DNA of 64,000 nucleotides from positions 1-64,000 of the forward strand of contig NZ_JAKMTB010000005.1 of NCBI RefSeq assembly GCF_025772985.1, read 5' to 3'. The stretch's first letter is position 1; every line of letters begins with the position of its first letter. This DNA is from Campylobacter sp. CNRCH_2014_0184h (GTDB taxonomy: Bacteria > Campylobacterota > Campylobacteria > Campylobacterales > Campylobacteraceae). Shown piece by piece: positions 40,856-50,707 of this stretch. The notes under the pieces were generated by a model that saw nothing but the letters and a program-made list of their open reading frames with translations, was not told where the DNA came from and ran no database searches. The position numbers and the translations under genes were made by a program.

Positions 40856-41200
40856 ATGAAAATTATTTTATTTTTGTTTTTTATAGTTTATGGTATTTGG
40901 GCTGAAGATTTTATCTCACCTAAAGAATACCAAGAATCCCTTTACAAAAATCCAAGAGGCATAAGTTGTGCTAAATGTCATGGTGATGGAGGTCAACAAA
41001 TACTAGGATATTATACTAAAAATGGAGAAAAAACTCCTTTTATAGTGCCAAGTATTAAAAACACTCCTTATACACGTTTTAGAGAAATTCTAAGTCAACC
41101 TCAAGAGGCAAAAAGCATTATGCCAACTTACTCATTAACAGAAGATGAGATGAAATCGCTTTATGATTATATTACTAACAACAAAAGGAGTAAAAAATGA
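40856..41200 (+). CDS. Small periplasmic c-type cytochrome
   Basis: The 114-aa precursor has a signal peptide (about 1-16), a single CAKCH haem site and a likely Met axial ligand in IMPTYSLTE. It would carry electrons in the periplasm; its partner is unknown. It heads a rightward series of overlapping genes and overlaps hemL by 4 bp, an understandable pairing as hemL supplies haem precursors. Confidence 0.88.
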   Translation: MKIILFLFFIVYGIWAEDFISPKEYQESLYKNPRGISCAKCHGDGGQQILGYYTKNGEKTPFIVPSIKNTPYTRFREILSQPQEAKSIMPTYSLTEDEMKSLYDYITNNKRSKK

Positions 41201-42474
41201 AAAATAATAAAAAGGCCTTTGAAGAAGCTTGTGAATATATAGCAGGCGGGGTTGATTCTCCTGTGCGTGCTTTCGCAAGTGTAGGTAGCAATCCTTTATT
41301 TATCAAGCAAGGAAAAGGTGCTTATATTAGTGATATAGAAGATAATACTTATATAGATTATGTACAAAGTTGGGGGCCTTTACTTTTTGGACATTGTGAT
41401 GAGGATATTGAAAAAGCTTGTAAAAAAGCTTTAGAACATGGTTCAAGCTTTGGCGCACCAACCCTAGCTGAAACTAAATTAGCTAAATTTATCCTAAAAG
41501 ATTGGCCGCATTTAGACAAAATACGCTTTGTAAGTAGTGGCACAGAAGCTACTATGAGTGCTATTCGTCTTGCAAGAGGATTTAGCAAAAAAGATAAAAT
41601 CATCAAATTTGAAGGATGTTATCATGGGCATTCTGATTCTTTACTAGTAAGTGCTGGAAGTGGTGCAGCTACTTTTAACACCCCAAGCTCACTAGGAGTA
41701 TTAACCGATGTAGCTAAAAATACTCTAGTAGCTATTTATAATGACATTGAAAGTGTTAAGAACTTAATCAATAATGATGATAATATAGCTTGTATCATTA
41801 TAGAGCCAATTGCAGGAAACATGGGCTTAGTACCTGCTAAAATAGAATTTTTACAAGAGCTAAGAAAACTATGTGATAAGCATCAAATTCTTTTAATTTT
41901 TGATGAAGTTATGAGTGGTTTTAGAGCTTCATACCTAGGCTCTTTTGGAATTAATAATATAAAAGCTGATATAGTAACTTTTGGTAAGGTTATAGGCGGA
42001 GGTATGCCTGCAGCTGCTTTTGCTGCAAGAGCTGAAATTATGGATTTATTAAGTCCTTTGGGCGGGGTATATCAAGCAGGAACACTAAGTGGCAATCCTC
42101 TTGCTATGGCTGCAGGTTATGCGAGCTTAAAAAAAGCAAGAAATTATGAAGGTTTATATGAAAAATTAGAAAAACTAGGCAAAAGACTTACTCAAGGCTT
42201 TAAAGAAGCTGCAAATGATTGTAAAATTCCTTTGCAAGTTAATTGCGTTGGTTCTATGTTTGGATTTTTCTTTTGTGAAAACCCTGTTAATAATTATCAA
42301 GATGCTTTAAAATCAGATACTAAATTATTTGCTAAATTTCATGCACAAATGCTAAGCAAAGGCGTGTATTTAGCACCATCTCAATTTGAAACAAGTTTTA
42401 TTTGCGAATGCATGGATAAAAAAATCATTGATAAAACCATACAAGCAGCGCAAGAAAGTTTTAAAGCCCTATGA
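41197..42474 (+). CDS. hemL: Glutamate-1-semialdehyde 2,1-aminomutase
   Basis: This PLP enzyme of C5 haem synthesis converts glutamate semialdehyde to 5-aminolevulinate. It has the N-terminal [28 protein letters not shown], and the PLP lysine in [15 protein letters not shown]. Length 425 aa is standard. It overlaps both neighbours by 4 bp. Confidence 0.96.
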   Translation: MKNNKKAFEEACEYIAGGVDSPVRAFASVGSNPLFIKQGKGAYISDIEDNTYIDYVQSWGPLLFGHCDEDIEKACKKALEHGSSFGAPTLAETKLAKFILKDWPHLDKIRFVSSGTEATMSAIRLARGFSKKDKIIKFEGCYHGHSDSLLVSAGSGAATFNTPSSLGVLTDVAKNTLVAIYNDIESVKNLINNDDNIACIIIEPIAGNMGLVPAKIEFLQELRKLCDKHQILLIFDEVMSGFRASYLGSFGINNIKADIVTFGKVIGGGMPAAAFAARAEIMDLLSPLGGVYQAGTLSGNPLAMAAGYASLKKARNYEGLYEKLEKLGKRLTQGFKEAANDCKIPLQVNCVGSMFGFFFCENPVNNYQDALKSDTKLFAKFHAQMLSKGVYLAPSQFETSFICECMDKKIIDKTIQAAQESFKAL

Positions 42475-42749
42475 ATAAAAGACAAAAAATCATTCGCAAA
42501 GGTATAGAAGCTGCAGATGGATTAAGCCTTGGCATATCCATGGTTGTAGCTGTTTTATTCGGAGTTGGTATAGGCTATTTTTTAAAAAATTTAACCGGTA
42601 TATCTTGGCTTTTTTGGGTAGGAGTGTTTATAGGAGTAGCTGCAGCGATTTTAAATGTTTACAAAGCTTACAAAGCACAAGTAAAAAGCTATGAGGAATT
42701 TAAAGAAGAAAATCGCTATAAAGATTTAAAAAATGATCCTAAAGCCTAA
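42471..42749 (+). CDS. AtpZ/AtpI-like small membrane protein
   Basis: This 92-aa protein has two transmembrane helices separated by a short turn ([14 protein letters not shown] and [16 protein letters not shown]). That is the layout of AtpZ-type proteins, which associate with the F0 sector. No ATP synthase genes are nearby, so the role is tentative. It overlaps the next gene by 17 bp. Confidence 0.75.
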   Translation: MNKRQKIIRKGIEAADGLSLGISMVVAVLFGVGIGYFLKNLTGISWLFWVGVFIGVAAAILNVYKAYKAQVKSYEEFKEENRYKDLKNDPKA

Positions 42750-43218
42750 AATTTTACTAAAACTCTTGCTAGGATTAAATTTACTTTTCTTAGCAGGAGT
42801 TTTTTTCTATAAAGAATTAAGCTTTAAAACCTTTATAAGCTTTGAATTTGGCTTTTTGGCTCAAAATTTAATCATTCTGATATCTTTTTTAAATTATAAA
42901 AATTTTATTTTTAAAGCAGCTAAAAATTATGATTTTACACAAAGGCCTTTGCAAATTTTTGCTAAAAAACAACATTCTTTGCCAAAAATTATAAAATTTA
43001 TCCATATAGATGACGATTTAAAACCAAAATTTAAAAGTATTTTTAAAAACGCATTAGCTTTTTTTTCTTTGTTTAAAATTTTTGCTTATGTGTTTTTAAT
43101 AGCAGGATTTTTATTTTTAGAGTTTCAAGGCTTAATGAGTATTTTTGCCTTGTTTTGTGCAATGTTTGTCACACCCATAGCGGTATTAATATATAATTTT
43201 TTAATAAGAAAATGTTGA
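42733..43218 (+). CDS. Hypothetical membrane protein
   Basis: This 161-aa protein has four hydrophobic helices (two near the N-terminus, two near the C-terminus) and a basic cytoplasmic loop between them. I recognise no family. It is embedded in the hemL-flhX run, overlapping both neighbours, so it is expressed with them. Confidence 0.75.
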   Translation: MILKPKILLKLLLGLNLLFLAGVFFYKELSFKTFISFEFGFLAQNLIILISFLNYKNFIFKAAKNYDFTQRPLQIFAKKQHSLPKIIKFIHIDDDLKPKFKSIFKNALAFFSLFKIFAYVFLIAGFLFLEFQGLMSIFALFCAMFVTPIAVLIYNFLIRKC

Positions 43219-44408
43219 GCTCAAAAAGAACGATTAGATCATTAACTGCATTGTTTTTTGGTATGATTTTTGTTTTTATAGGAAGTGCTTTAACGGTAAA
43301 TTCTATAGCAATTATTTTAAAACATAACGATGTTAGTAATTTTTATATAGGGATAATAGGAAGTTGTTATTTTCTTGGTGCTATGGTAAGCACTATTAGT
43401 GCTCATAGGATAGTCTCTAAAGTAGGACATATAAGATCTTTTGGAATTTTTGCCATCATTTTTGGTATAGCTACTATGCTTCATAGTTTAAATTCTAATC
43501 TTTATTTTTGGATGGTTTTGAGATTTTTGCTTGGTTTTTGTTACTATGCACTTTTAATGGTCATAGAATCATGGCTTAATGAAAAAGCAAAAAATGCTAT
43601 TCGCTCAAGAGTAATAGCCTTTTATGAAGTGGTATTTTATTCATCATCAGGCTTTGGGATTTTACTTATGTCATTTGACTTCCCAAGTAATACAGTATTT
43701 ATTTTAAGCGCTAGTTTTATTATGTTTGCTTCTATTCCTTTATTTTTAATCCGTATTAAAGAGCCGGTTTTACCACAAAAAACCAAAATTTCCATCCCTA
43801 AAGTTTTTGATATAGTGCCTTTAGCTTTAGTGACAAGCTTTATAGCAGGTATGCTTTTAAATGGATTTTTCTCCATGGCTTCTTTATTTATACTCATACA
43901 AGGATTTGGCGCAAAAGAAGCTTCGATTTTTATATTTTGTACCATGCTAGGAGGGTTTATATCTCAACTTTTCATCGGAACCCTTTCTGATAAAATTAGT
44001 CGTAAATTTGCTATTATTTTATGTGCTTTTACGGCTTTAAGTGCTATGCTTTGTATTTTACTATTAAGCTATAATATTTATTTAAAATACTTTTTTGGCT
44101 TTTTACTGGGTATGGGAATGTGTTGTTTATATGCTCTTTCTTTAGCTAGAGCAAATGACATGCTTGAAGATTCTAGCAAAAGAGTTGAACTTGGCAGAGC
44201 CGTTCTTTTTACTTATTCTTTTGGTGCTTTATTTGCGCCTGCTGTGCTTGGAACTTTAATGTATTATTTTGAAGGTAATGGTTTTATGTATTTTTACATC
44301 GTTTTATTAACTGTTTTAATTGCCTTTGCTATAGATAAACCAAAATTTAAAAATCTAACCAAATTTAAAAGAAAACCAGGTAATATGGTAATGCTAGATG
44401 ATAACTAA
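43212..44408 (+). CDS. Major facilitator superfamily transporter (YcaD-like)
   Basis: This 398-aa inner membrane protein has about twelve hydrophobic helices. The MFS motif between helices 2 and 3 appears as SAHRIVSKVGHIRS, and its second-half equivalent is GTLSDKISRK. The N-terminus and helix pattern resemble the YcaD group. The substrate is unknown. Its start overlaps the preceding stop by 7 bp. Confidence 0.83.
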   Translation: MLSSKRTIRSLTALFFGMIFVFIGSALTVNSIAIILKHNDVSNFYIGIIGSCYFLGAMVSTISAHRIVSKVGHIRSFGIFAIIFGIATMLHSLNSNLYFWMVLRFLLGFCYYALLMVIESWLNEKAKNAIRSRVIAFYEVVFYSSSGFGILLMSFDFPSNTVFILSASFIMFASIPLFLIRIKEPVLPQKTKISIPKVFDIVPLALVTSFIAGMLLNGFFSMASLFILIQGFGAKEASIFIFCTMLGGFISQLFIGTLSDKISRKFAIILCAFTALSAMLCILLLSYNIYLKYFFGFLLGMGMCCLYALSLARANDMLEDSSKRVELGRAVLFTYSFGALFAPAVLGTLMYYFEGNGFMYFYIVLLTVLIAFAIDKPKFKNLTKFKRKPGNMVMLDDN

Positions 44409-46359
44409 TATTTCTAACAATCAAAATCAATTTGCAAAAAACGAAACAAACAAAGACAACAAAAGTGAGAAATCGGACAAAAAAACCTCACTTAACGATG
44501 CTTTAAAAAATCCTTTATTTTCTAAAAATGATCCTGAAGTCAAATTGCCTAAAGACTATGTAAGCAAAATCGATCAAAAATTACAAGAATTATTAAATAA
44601 ACTTTTAGATCAAATCAAAACCAACAAAGATCCTGATTTAGCAATATTAAAAAATCACAAAGATTTAAATTTTGCACCTAATTTTGCTAATGAACTTAAA
44701 AAACTTCAAGCAGAGCTTTCTAAAAATCCTGAATTTGAAAAACTACTTAAAGTTTTAGAAGATCTAGTTAAACCCGCTAAAGATATCAACAATAAAAATC
44801 TTTCATCCTTGGTAAAAAATTCAGGTGTTTTTTTAGAAGCAAAACTCAATCATTCTTTAAAAGAGCAAAATTTACCACAAAGCTTTTTTAATCTTTTAAA
44901 TACCATAAAAGGAGCTACTAGTGAAAATCTAAAACGCGATATAAGTAATTTAGATCTTAAAAATCTTGACACCACAAGCACCTTAAAAGAACTTATTCAC
45001 ATCTTACAAAATCACAAAAAAGATAATAAAATTTCTTTAGAAAATACAAACTACAAGACACTTTTTAAGCTATTTGATAAAATAGAAAATTTTAAAAACT
45101 ATATCAATAAAAACCCAAACTCTATTAGCCAAGAAAAGCTACAAAATATTGCTAATAATTTCATTAAAAATCTCAGTAAAAATTTAGCACTTATCAACAA
45201 AGAATTAGCCAAACCTGAAAATATAAAAATTCAAAATACACATATATTAAAAGAGCTTAGTCAAAGCATTAAAGATCTTATAACACTTTTAAAAGACATA
45301 AAAAATCATAAAAACAAAACTGAAATAACACAAGAAAATTTAAATAAAACTCCACATACCAAAGACATCAAAGAAGAATCAAAAGAGGAAATAAAAACTC
45401 CGCAAAAAAACACAGAGGATAAAAAAGAAGTTCAACAAAAACAAGAAAGCATGACAAAAGATAAAGAAATTCAAAACACAAAAGAAGAAAAAACACCACA
45501 AAAAAATACTGAAGAACCGAGCAAAAATGACAACAAAAGTCAAAATTTACAAACAAATAACACTAAATTAGAAGATATATTTAAAAGTACTTCAGGTAAA
45601 ATTTTACTAGAAGATATTTTCAAACAAAATGTAAGTAAAAATCTTAATTTTAGTCAAAATTTACAAGAAGAGCTTTTAAATAACCTAAACAAAGAACTAG
45701 GCCTAATAGGAAGAAAACTCAATGAGGTTTTAAAAGCTTTAGATCCTAAAAATTATGAAGCAAAAAATTCTTTAGATGATATAAAAAACATAGAAAAAAA
45801 ATTAGAACTTTCTATAAAAGATCTTGGAAAAATTACTCCAAAAGATACTGCAGAAATTTCTTCAGAATTACAAAAAGATATCAAATCCACTCTTTTGCAA
45901 GTTTCTAATCTGGCTAAAAATTTAGACAATGAAAGTATACTAAATCAAGCAAATCGTCTTATAGCTCAGCTTGAGTTTAATCAACTTTTATCTTTAGCTA
46001 ATAATAGCATTCATACTTTTTTACCTTTCTTTTGGGATGATTTAGAAAAATCTAATGTAGTTTTTAAACGCGGTAAAAAAGATAAATTTTATGCACAAAT
46101 TAATCTTGAATTTGAAAAATTAGGAAAAATCAATGTATTTTTATCTCTAAGCAATGATAAATACATTGATATAAATATGATGATAGAAAATGCTAATTTT
46201 AGAAAAAAACTTTACGAAAGAGCACATGAGCTAAAAAAAGCCTTAGTTAAAGTAGGACTTCTAAGCTCTAATTTTTTCATCAGTGATATAGTCAAAAGCA
46301 AATTTCATAATCAAGAAGAATACAATGACTTTAATATGGGTTTTGATACAAGGGCTTAA
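44398..46359 (+). CDS. Large charged protein with C-terminal FliK-like (Flg_hook) domain
   Basis: This 653-aa protein is rich in Lys, Asn, Glu and Leu, with long helical stretches and a low-complexity Lys/Glu/Gln region at about 310-390. The C-terminus (about 560-625) contains INLEFEKLGKINVFLSLSND followed by a helix ending in LVKVGLL. That pattern fits the C-terminal domain of hook-length regulators. No signal peptide is seen. It overlaps the MFS gene by 11 bp and precedes flhX by 2 bp. FliK-C contacts FlhB-C in flagellar export, so the pairing with FlhX is suggestive. The true FliK is encoded elsewhere in Campylobacter. Confidence 0.7.
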   Translation: MITNISNNQNQFAKNETNKDNKSEKSDKKTSLNDALKNPLFSKNDPEVKLPKDYVSKIDQKLQELLNKLLDQIKTNKDPDLAILKNHKDLNFAPNFANELKKLQAELSKNPEFEKLLKVLEDLVKPAKDINNKNLSSLVKNSGVFLEAKLNHSLKEQNLPQSFFNLLNTIKGATSENLKRDISNLDLKNLDTTSTLKELIHILQNHKKDNKISLENTNYKTLFKLFDKIENFKNYINKNPNSISQEKLQNIANNFIKNLSKNLALINKELAKPENIKIQNTHILKELSQSIKDLITLLKDIKNHKNKTEITQENLNKTPHTKDIKEESKEEIKTPQKNTEDKKEVQQKQESMTKDKEIQNTKEEKTPQKNTEEPSKNDNKSQNLQTNNTKLEDIFKSTSGKILLEDIFKQNVSKNLNFSQNLQEELLNNLNKELGLIGRKLNEVLKALDPKNYEAKNSLDDIKNIEKKLELSIKDLGKITPKDTAEISSELQKDIKSTLLQVSNLAKNLDNESILNQANRLIAQLEFNQLLSLANNSIHTFLPFFWDDLEKSNVVFKRGKKDKFYAQINLEFEKLGKINVFLSLSNDKYIDINMMIENANFRKKLYERAHELKKALVKVGLLSSNFFISDIVKSKFHNQEEYNDFNMGFDTRA

Positions 46360-46361
46360 AA

Positions 46362-46652
46362 ATGGCTAAAAAAACAAAAAAAGCCGTTGCGCTAGGCTAT
46401 AACAAAGAAGATCAAAATGCACCAAAAATCCTAGCTAATGCCAAAGGTGAAAACGCTGCTAAAATCATCTCTTTAGCTAAAGAAAATGGCATACCCATAA
46501 AAGAAGACAAAGACTTAGTAGAAGTTCTTAGCAAGCTTGACTTAGGCGATGAAATCCCGCCTAATATGTATAAAGCAGTGGCTGAAATTTTTGCCTTTTT
46601 ATATAAAGTTGCTAATGAAGATGAGAATAAGCAAAATCCGCAATCTTCTTAG
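46362..46652 (+). CDS. flhX: FlhX, orphan homologue of the FlhB cytoplasmic domain
   Basis: This 96-aa soluble protein matches the part of FlhB that follows the autocleavage site. KKAVALGYN corresponds to the strand after NPTH, then APKILANAKGENAAKIISLAKENGIPIKEDKDLVEVL and EIPPNMYKAVAEIFAFLY. The cleavage motif itself is absent. FlhX can support export when FlhB-CC is separated, as known from Helicobacter. Its 3' end overlaps psd (convergent, 41 bp). Confidence 0.85.
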   Translation: MAKKTKKAVALGYNKEDQNAPKILANAKGENAAKIISLAKENGIPIKEDKDLVEVLSKLDLGDEIPPNMYKAVAEIFAFLYKVANEDENKQNPQSS

Positions 46653-47436
46653 AAAATTCAACTTGCTCATAAGCATTTTTACTAAATTTTAAAAACCCTT
46701 TTTGAGTGATTAAAACTATAGTTGAACCTAGCTCAAAATTGCCAAGTCTTTGGCCTTTTTTTACAAAAAGATCCTCATAAGTATGAGTAAAATCAAAATT
46801 TGCAGCATTAGTTTGTATGCTAGTATCAAAGCTAAAATGCATTTTACCAACATTTAGCGCACCCACAAATACCATCCAAAGTATAAATTTTCCCTCCACC
46901 AAACACTTTAAAACTACTCTTTCATTTTTAGTATAAAGGTTTATAATCTTAGCCAACTTTGCCTCACTCACACTAAATAAAGCCCCGCTCATATAAGTAG
47001 CACTTAAAATTTGCATATTACAAGGTGCGTGATAATGATGATAATCTTTTGGAGATAGATAAATATTTGCATAATCTATGCCATTTTCTAATTCTTCTTT
47101 GCTAGCTGAGTTTTTTAAAAGCTCTTCTATGCTATAACTTGAACCTTTAATACTAAAGGCTAAATTTTCTTTTAAGTCATTTTGAAAACTACTTCCAAGT
47201 TCTAAAATTTTACCATCACTTGGACTTACAAAGCCATCTTCTAATTCTCGCTCATTTAACAAAGCTCTTGTAAATAAAGCATTTAAGCTCTCATATTCTT
47301 CTAAGGATTTAAATTCACTCATATTGATATTAAAAGCATTCACATAAGCTTTATTAATGTTTTTTTGTATGATTTTTGGAAATTTATATTTTGCTATGAT
47401 TCCAAACATTTTTGAAGCACTATTGCTAAATCCCAC
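46612..47436 (-). CDS. psd: Phosphatidylserine decarboxylase proenzyme
   Basis: This membrane-associated enzyme makes phosphatidylethanolamine. The self-cleavage LGST motif occurs near residue 238 (FELGSTIVL), where the Ser becomes the pyruvoyl cofactor. YLSPKDYHHYHAP holds the catalytic His. It starts with GTG at 47436 after AAAGGAGAATAA, immediately at the stop of the phosphoesterase gene. Confidence 0.94.
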   Translation of the reverse strand: MGFSNSASKMFGIIAKYKFPKIIQKNINKAYVNAFNINMSEFKSLEEYESLNALFTRALLNERELEDGFVSPSDGKILELGSSFQNDLKENLAFSIKGSSYSIEELLKNSASKEELENGIDYANIYLSPKDYHHYHAPCNMQILSATYMSGALFSVSEAKLAKIINLYTKNERVVLKCLVEGKFILWMVFVGALNVGKMHFSFDTSIQTNAANFDFTHTYEDLFVKKGQRLGNFELGSTIVLITQKGFLKFSKNAYEQVEFSKKIADFAYSHLH

Positions 47437-48567
47437 TTATTCTCCTTTTAATCTAATCAAAGCTATCTCGCTAGGAGCTAAAAATCTCACAGCAGGCCCC
47501 CAAAATCCAGCTCCACTGCTTACATAAAGCAAACTATCTTTACTTAATTTATAAAGCCCATACACAAAGCCTTGCTCTAAATATACTAGCAAAGAAAAAG
47601 GGAAAATTTGTCCTGCGTGTGTATGTCCTGATAAAATCAAATCAAACCCACTCACATCATAAGTTTTTACATATTTTGGCTGATGCGTGATTAAAATATT
47701 AACTTTTTCTTGATTGATTTGAGTTTTGATTTTTTCTATATTGCTTTCTTTAAAGCCCAAACGTTTAGCAGCCAAATCCAAAGTCCCACTTAAAGTAAAA
47801 TCTCCAAAATCAATACTTTCATCTTCTAAAACTTTGAAATTTTTAAGCGTTTTAAGCTTTTTGCTTATTGCATTTATATCATTATAATACTCATGATTTC
47901 CATAAACAAAATAAGTACCATATTTTGATTTAAAATTTTCTAACAAATTAATATAAGACATACTAGCAATATCTGCATCGATTAAATCCCCAGCTATGAT
48001 GATTATATCAACATTTAAAGCATTAACCTCATTGATTAAGGTTTTTAAAAAATCTTCACCTAAATTTTTCCCTAAATGCACATCAGAAAGCAAAGCTATG
48101 TTTAAATCTTCTTTTAAATTTTTAATTTTAATATCTACCTCATTAACCTTAGGCGTGCTGATAGCATTTACAAAGCCTTTAAACACCATACTAACGCTAA
48201 ATATAATAAGCCAAGAATCAAAAATTAATTTTAAAAACTTTCTTCTTTGAAGGCTAAAAATTTGCTCTTTTTTATTTTCGTTAAAGAAAATCCAAGAACC
48301 AATTTCAAAAACCACTCCAAAAAGCAAGAAAAAGCAAGTAATAGTAGAAAAAATAGCTAAAATATAATAAAGCTTTTCATGCAAAAAATCCCCACGCATA
48401 TTTACAAAAAAGATTAATTCACATGCAAAAACTATTAAAACAAGAGCTAATACAAACTTCTTATAAGGTTTTAAAAAATCAACCTTACTTAAAAATCTTT
48501 TATAAATATACCAATTTGCCAAAGCAAAAAATAAAACTAATAAAGTAAAAAAAACAAACACTCTCAT
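47437..48567 (-). CDS. Membrane-anchored metallophosphoesterase (YaeI-like)
   Basis: This 376-aa protein has four N-terminal transmembrane helices (to about residue 135) followed by a calcineurin-type phosphoesterase domain. Metal-site motifs are LLSDVHLGKN, IIAGDLIDAD, YGNHEYY, ITHQPK and LSGHTHAGQ. Relatives such as YkoQ and YaeI/LpxH-like enzymes act on lipid or nucleotide phosphoesters. The adjacent psd gene hints at a membrane-lipid role, which is inference. Confidence 0.85.
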   Translation of the reverse strand: MRVFVFFTLLVLFFALANWYIYKRFLSKVDFLKPYKKFVLALVLIVFACELIFFVNMRGDFLHEKLYYILAIFSTITCFFLLFGVVFEIGSWIFFNENKKEQIFSLQRRKFLKLIFDSWLIIFSVSMVFKGFVNAISTPKVNEVDIKIKNLKEDLNIALLSDVHLGKNLGEDFLKTLINEVNALNVDIIIIAGDLIDADIASMSYINLLENFKSKYGTYFVYGNHEYYNDINAISKKLKTLKNFKVLEDESIDFGDFTLSGTLDLAAKRLGFKESNIEKIKTQINQEKVNILITHQPKYVKTYDVSGFDLILSGHTHAGQIFPFSLLVYLEQGFVYGLYKLSKDSLLYVSSGAGFWGPAVRFLAPSEIALIRLKGE

Positions 48568-48638
48568 AGCGTAATTTTATTTAAGCAAAATTAATACTTT
48601 TTAAAGTAAAATCGCAAAAAAACATTTGGGAAAGAAAT

Positions 48639-50576
48639 TTGGCTTTAATAGATTTAATCGATGCAAATAAGAAATTTAATACAAAAATAGTTTTAGAAAA
48701 TGCAAATTTTAGTGCAAATTTAGGAGAAAAAATCGCCATTATAGGCAAAAACGGCGAAGGAAAATCAAGTTTTTTAAAAGCCCTTATGGGAACTTTAAAA
48801 CTAGATAGCGGTAGAGTGATTAAACAAAATAACGCTAGCATAGGTATGCTAAGCCAACAAGTAAGCTTTGAAAGCACCTTAAGCGTGAGTGAGGCTATCA
48901 AAAAAGAACTTGAAGAAATTTATCAAGCCTTAAAAGAATTTGAAAACTATAATGAAAAACTAGCTCTTGATCCTGAAAATAAAGAATATTTAAAGAAAGT
49001 AGATGAATTAAGTTTATTTATAGATTCAAAAGATGCATGGAATTTAGACCAAAAAATACAAAGAATACTAGAAGAGTTTAAACTATTAGAGTATAAAGAC
49101 AGAACACTTTGCTCTTTAAGTGGAGGAGAGATAAGACGTGTAGGACTTTGCACGCTTTTGCTGAAAAATCCTGATATATTATTGCTTGATGAGCCAACCA
49201 ACCATCTAGATGTATATATGAGTAGCTTTTTAGAAGAAAGATTAAAAGCTTCTAAAATGTGTGTTATTTTCATCTCCCATGATAGATATTTTATCGATGC
49301 AATAGCACAAAAATGCGTTGAAATAGAAGCAGGAAAACTAAGTATTTTTGAGGGTGGATATACGCAATATCTAGAAAAAAAAGCAGCTATTTTAGCTTCC
49401 TTAGCTAAAAGCCATGAAACCTTGCTTAAGCAATTAAAAAGTGAGGAAGAATGGCTAAGAAGAGGAGTCAAAGCTAGGCTTAAACGCAACGAAGGACGCA
49501 AAGAACGCATTTTTAAAATGCGTGAAGAAGCTAAGAAAAACCCAGGAGCTATCAAACGCTTACAACTTGAAATCAAAAGAGCAAGTAAAAATTTTAACCA
49601 AACTCAAAGCCAAAACCGCAAAAAAATGCTTTTTGAACTTAAAAATATCTCAAAGTCTATTGCCAACAAGACACTTTTTAAAGACTTTAATGCACGAATT
49701 TTACAAGGTGAACGCATAGCCATAGTAGGTAAAAATGGCTGTGGGAAATCTACTTTCTTAAAGATTTTGCTTGATCAAATTCCGCTTGATAGCGGAGAGA
49801 TTAAAAGAGGTGAAGTTAAAATAGGCTATTTTGATCAAAGCAGAAGTTTATTAAACACTGATAAAAAACTTTTAGAAATTTTTTGCCCAAATGGTGGCGA
49901 TCACATTCAAGTACGTGGTAAAAATATGCATGTTTATGGGTATTTAAAACAATTTTTATTTCCAAAAGAATTTTTAGAGCAAAGCGTGAGTGTGCTAAGT
50001 GGGGGTGAGAAAAACAGAGTTGCTCTAGCCTTGCTTTTTACCAAAGAATACGATGTATTAATCTTAGATGAACCAACAAATGATTTAGATATAGCTACGA
50101 TTAATATCTTAGAAGAATACTTACTTTCTTTTGAAGGTGCGATTTTGCTTGTCTCGCATGATAGATATTTTGTTGATAAAATAGCAACTAAACTTTATGC
50201 TTTTGAAGATAATGCAAATATTAATATAGAAGTTCTTTCTTATAGTGAGTATTTAGAAAATGAAAAAGAATACAAAGACTTTGAAGAATTTTCTAAAAGC
50301 TTAGAAACAAACACCACCGCAAGCGTAAAAACAAAAGAAAAATCAAGTAAAAAACTAAGCTATAAAGAAAATGAAATTTTAAACTCATATCCTGATAAAA
50401 TTCATAAATTAGAAGAAGAAATAAAAGAAATAAAAAATGCTCTAAGTAATCCTACAATCTATCAAGAGCTAGGTATAAATACCCTTTATGAAAAGCTAAA
50501 TTCCTTAGAAAGCGAACTTAGTATTTTAGAAGAAGCTTATTTTGAGGTTTTGGAAAAAAGCGAGAACGGTTTATAA
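48639..50576 (+). CDS. ABC-F family ATPase (Uup/EttA type)
   Basis: This 645-aa soluble protein has two ABC cassettes and no membrane segment. Walker A sites are GKNGEGKSS and GKNGCGKST, and signatures are LSGGEIRR and LSGGEKNR. A helical P-site tRNA-interaction linker lies between, and a C-terminal coiled coil (about 560-645) resembles Uup. ABC-F proteins act on ribosomes. It starts with TTG at 48639 after TTGGGAAAG. It diverges from the phosphoesterase gene with a 71-bp gap. Confidence 0.88.
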   Translation: MALIDLIDANKKFNTKIVLENANFSANLGEKIAIIGKNGEGKSSFLKALMGTLKLDSGRVIKQNNASIGMLSQQVSFESTLSVSEAIKKELEEIYQALKEFENYNEKLALDPENKEYLKKVDELSLFIDSKDAWNLDQKIQRILEEFKLLEYKDRTLCSLSGGEIRRVGLCTLLLKNPDILLLDEPTNHLDVYMSSFLEERLKASKMCVIFISHDRYFIDAIAQKCVEIEAGKLSIFEGGYTQYLEKKAAILASLAKSHETLLKQLKSEEEWLRRGVKARLKRNEGRKERIFKMREEAKKNPGAIKRLQLEIKRASKNFNQTQSQNRKKMLFELKNISKSIANKTLFKDFNARILQGERIAIVGKNGCGKSTFLKILLDQIPLDSGEIKRGEVKIGYFDQSRSLLNTDKKLLEIFCPNGGDHIQVRGKNMHVYGYLKQFLFPKEFLEQSVSVLSGGEKNRVALALLFTKEYDVLILDEPTNDLDIATINILEEYLLSFEGAILLVSHDRYFVDKIATKLYAFEDNANINIEVLSYSEYLENEKEYKDFEEFSKSLETNTTASVKTKEKSSKKLSYKENEILNSYPDKIHKLEEEIKEIKNALSNPTIYQELGINTLYEKLNSLESELSILEEAYFEVLEKSENGL

Positions 50577-50634
50577 TAATTTTTTATTATTTTGTTTACT
50601 CTATTTAATAGTTATAAATTTTATTTGTTTTTAA

Positions 50635-50663
50635 TTGACTTTTTTTATTATTGTTGATATAAT
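50635..50663 (+). promoter_or_regulatory. Strong sigma-70 promoter of the autotransporter gene
   Basis: TTGACT (50635-50640) and TATAAT (50658-50663) are spaced 17 bp, and TG precedes the -10 by one base. This near-consensus promoter implies the gene is transcribed strongly and controlled at the poly-G tract. Confidence 0.75.
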
Positions 50664-50707
50664 TTTTTTTCAATAAAATTATAATTTTATTAAGGAGTTT
50701 CAGAACA

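Noticed and set aside
48947-49576. 209-codon open frame opposite the ABC-F gene
   Set aside because: Ser-rich antisense shadow of a well-supported ABC-F coding region; no start signal or recognisable domain.
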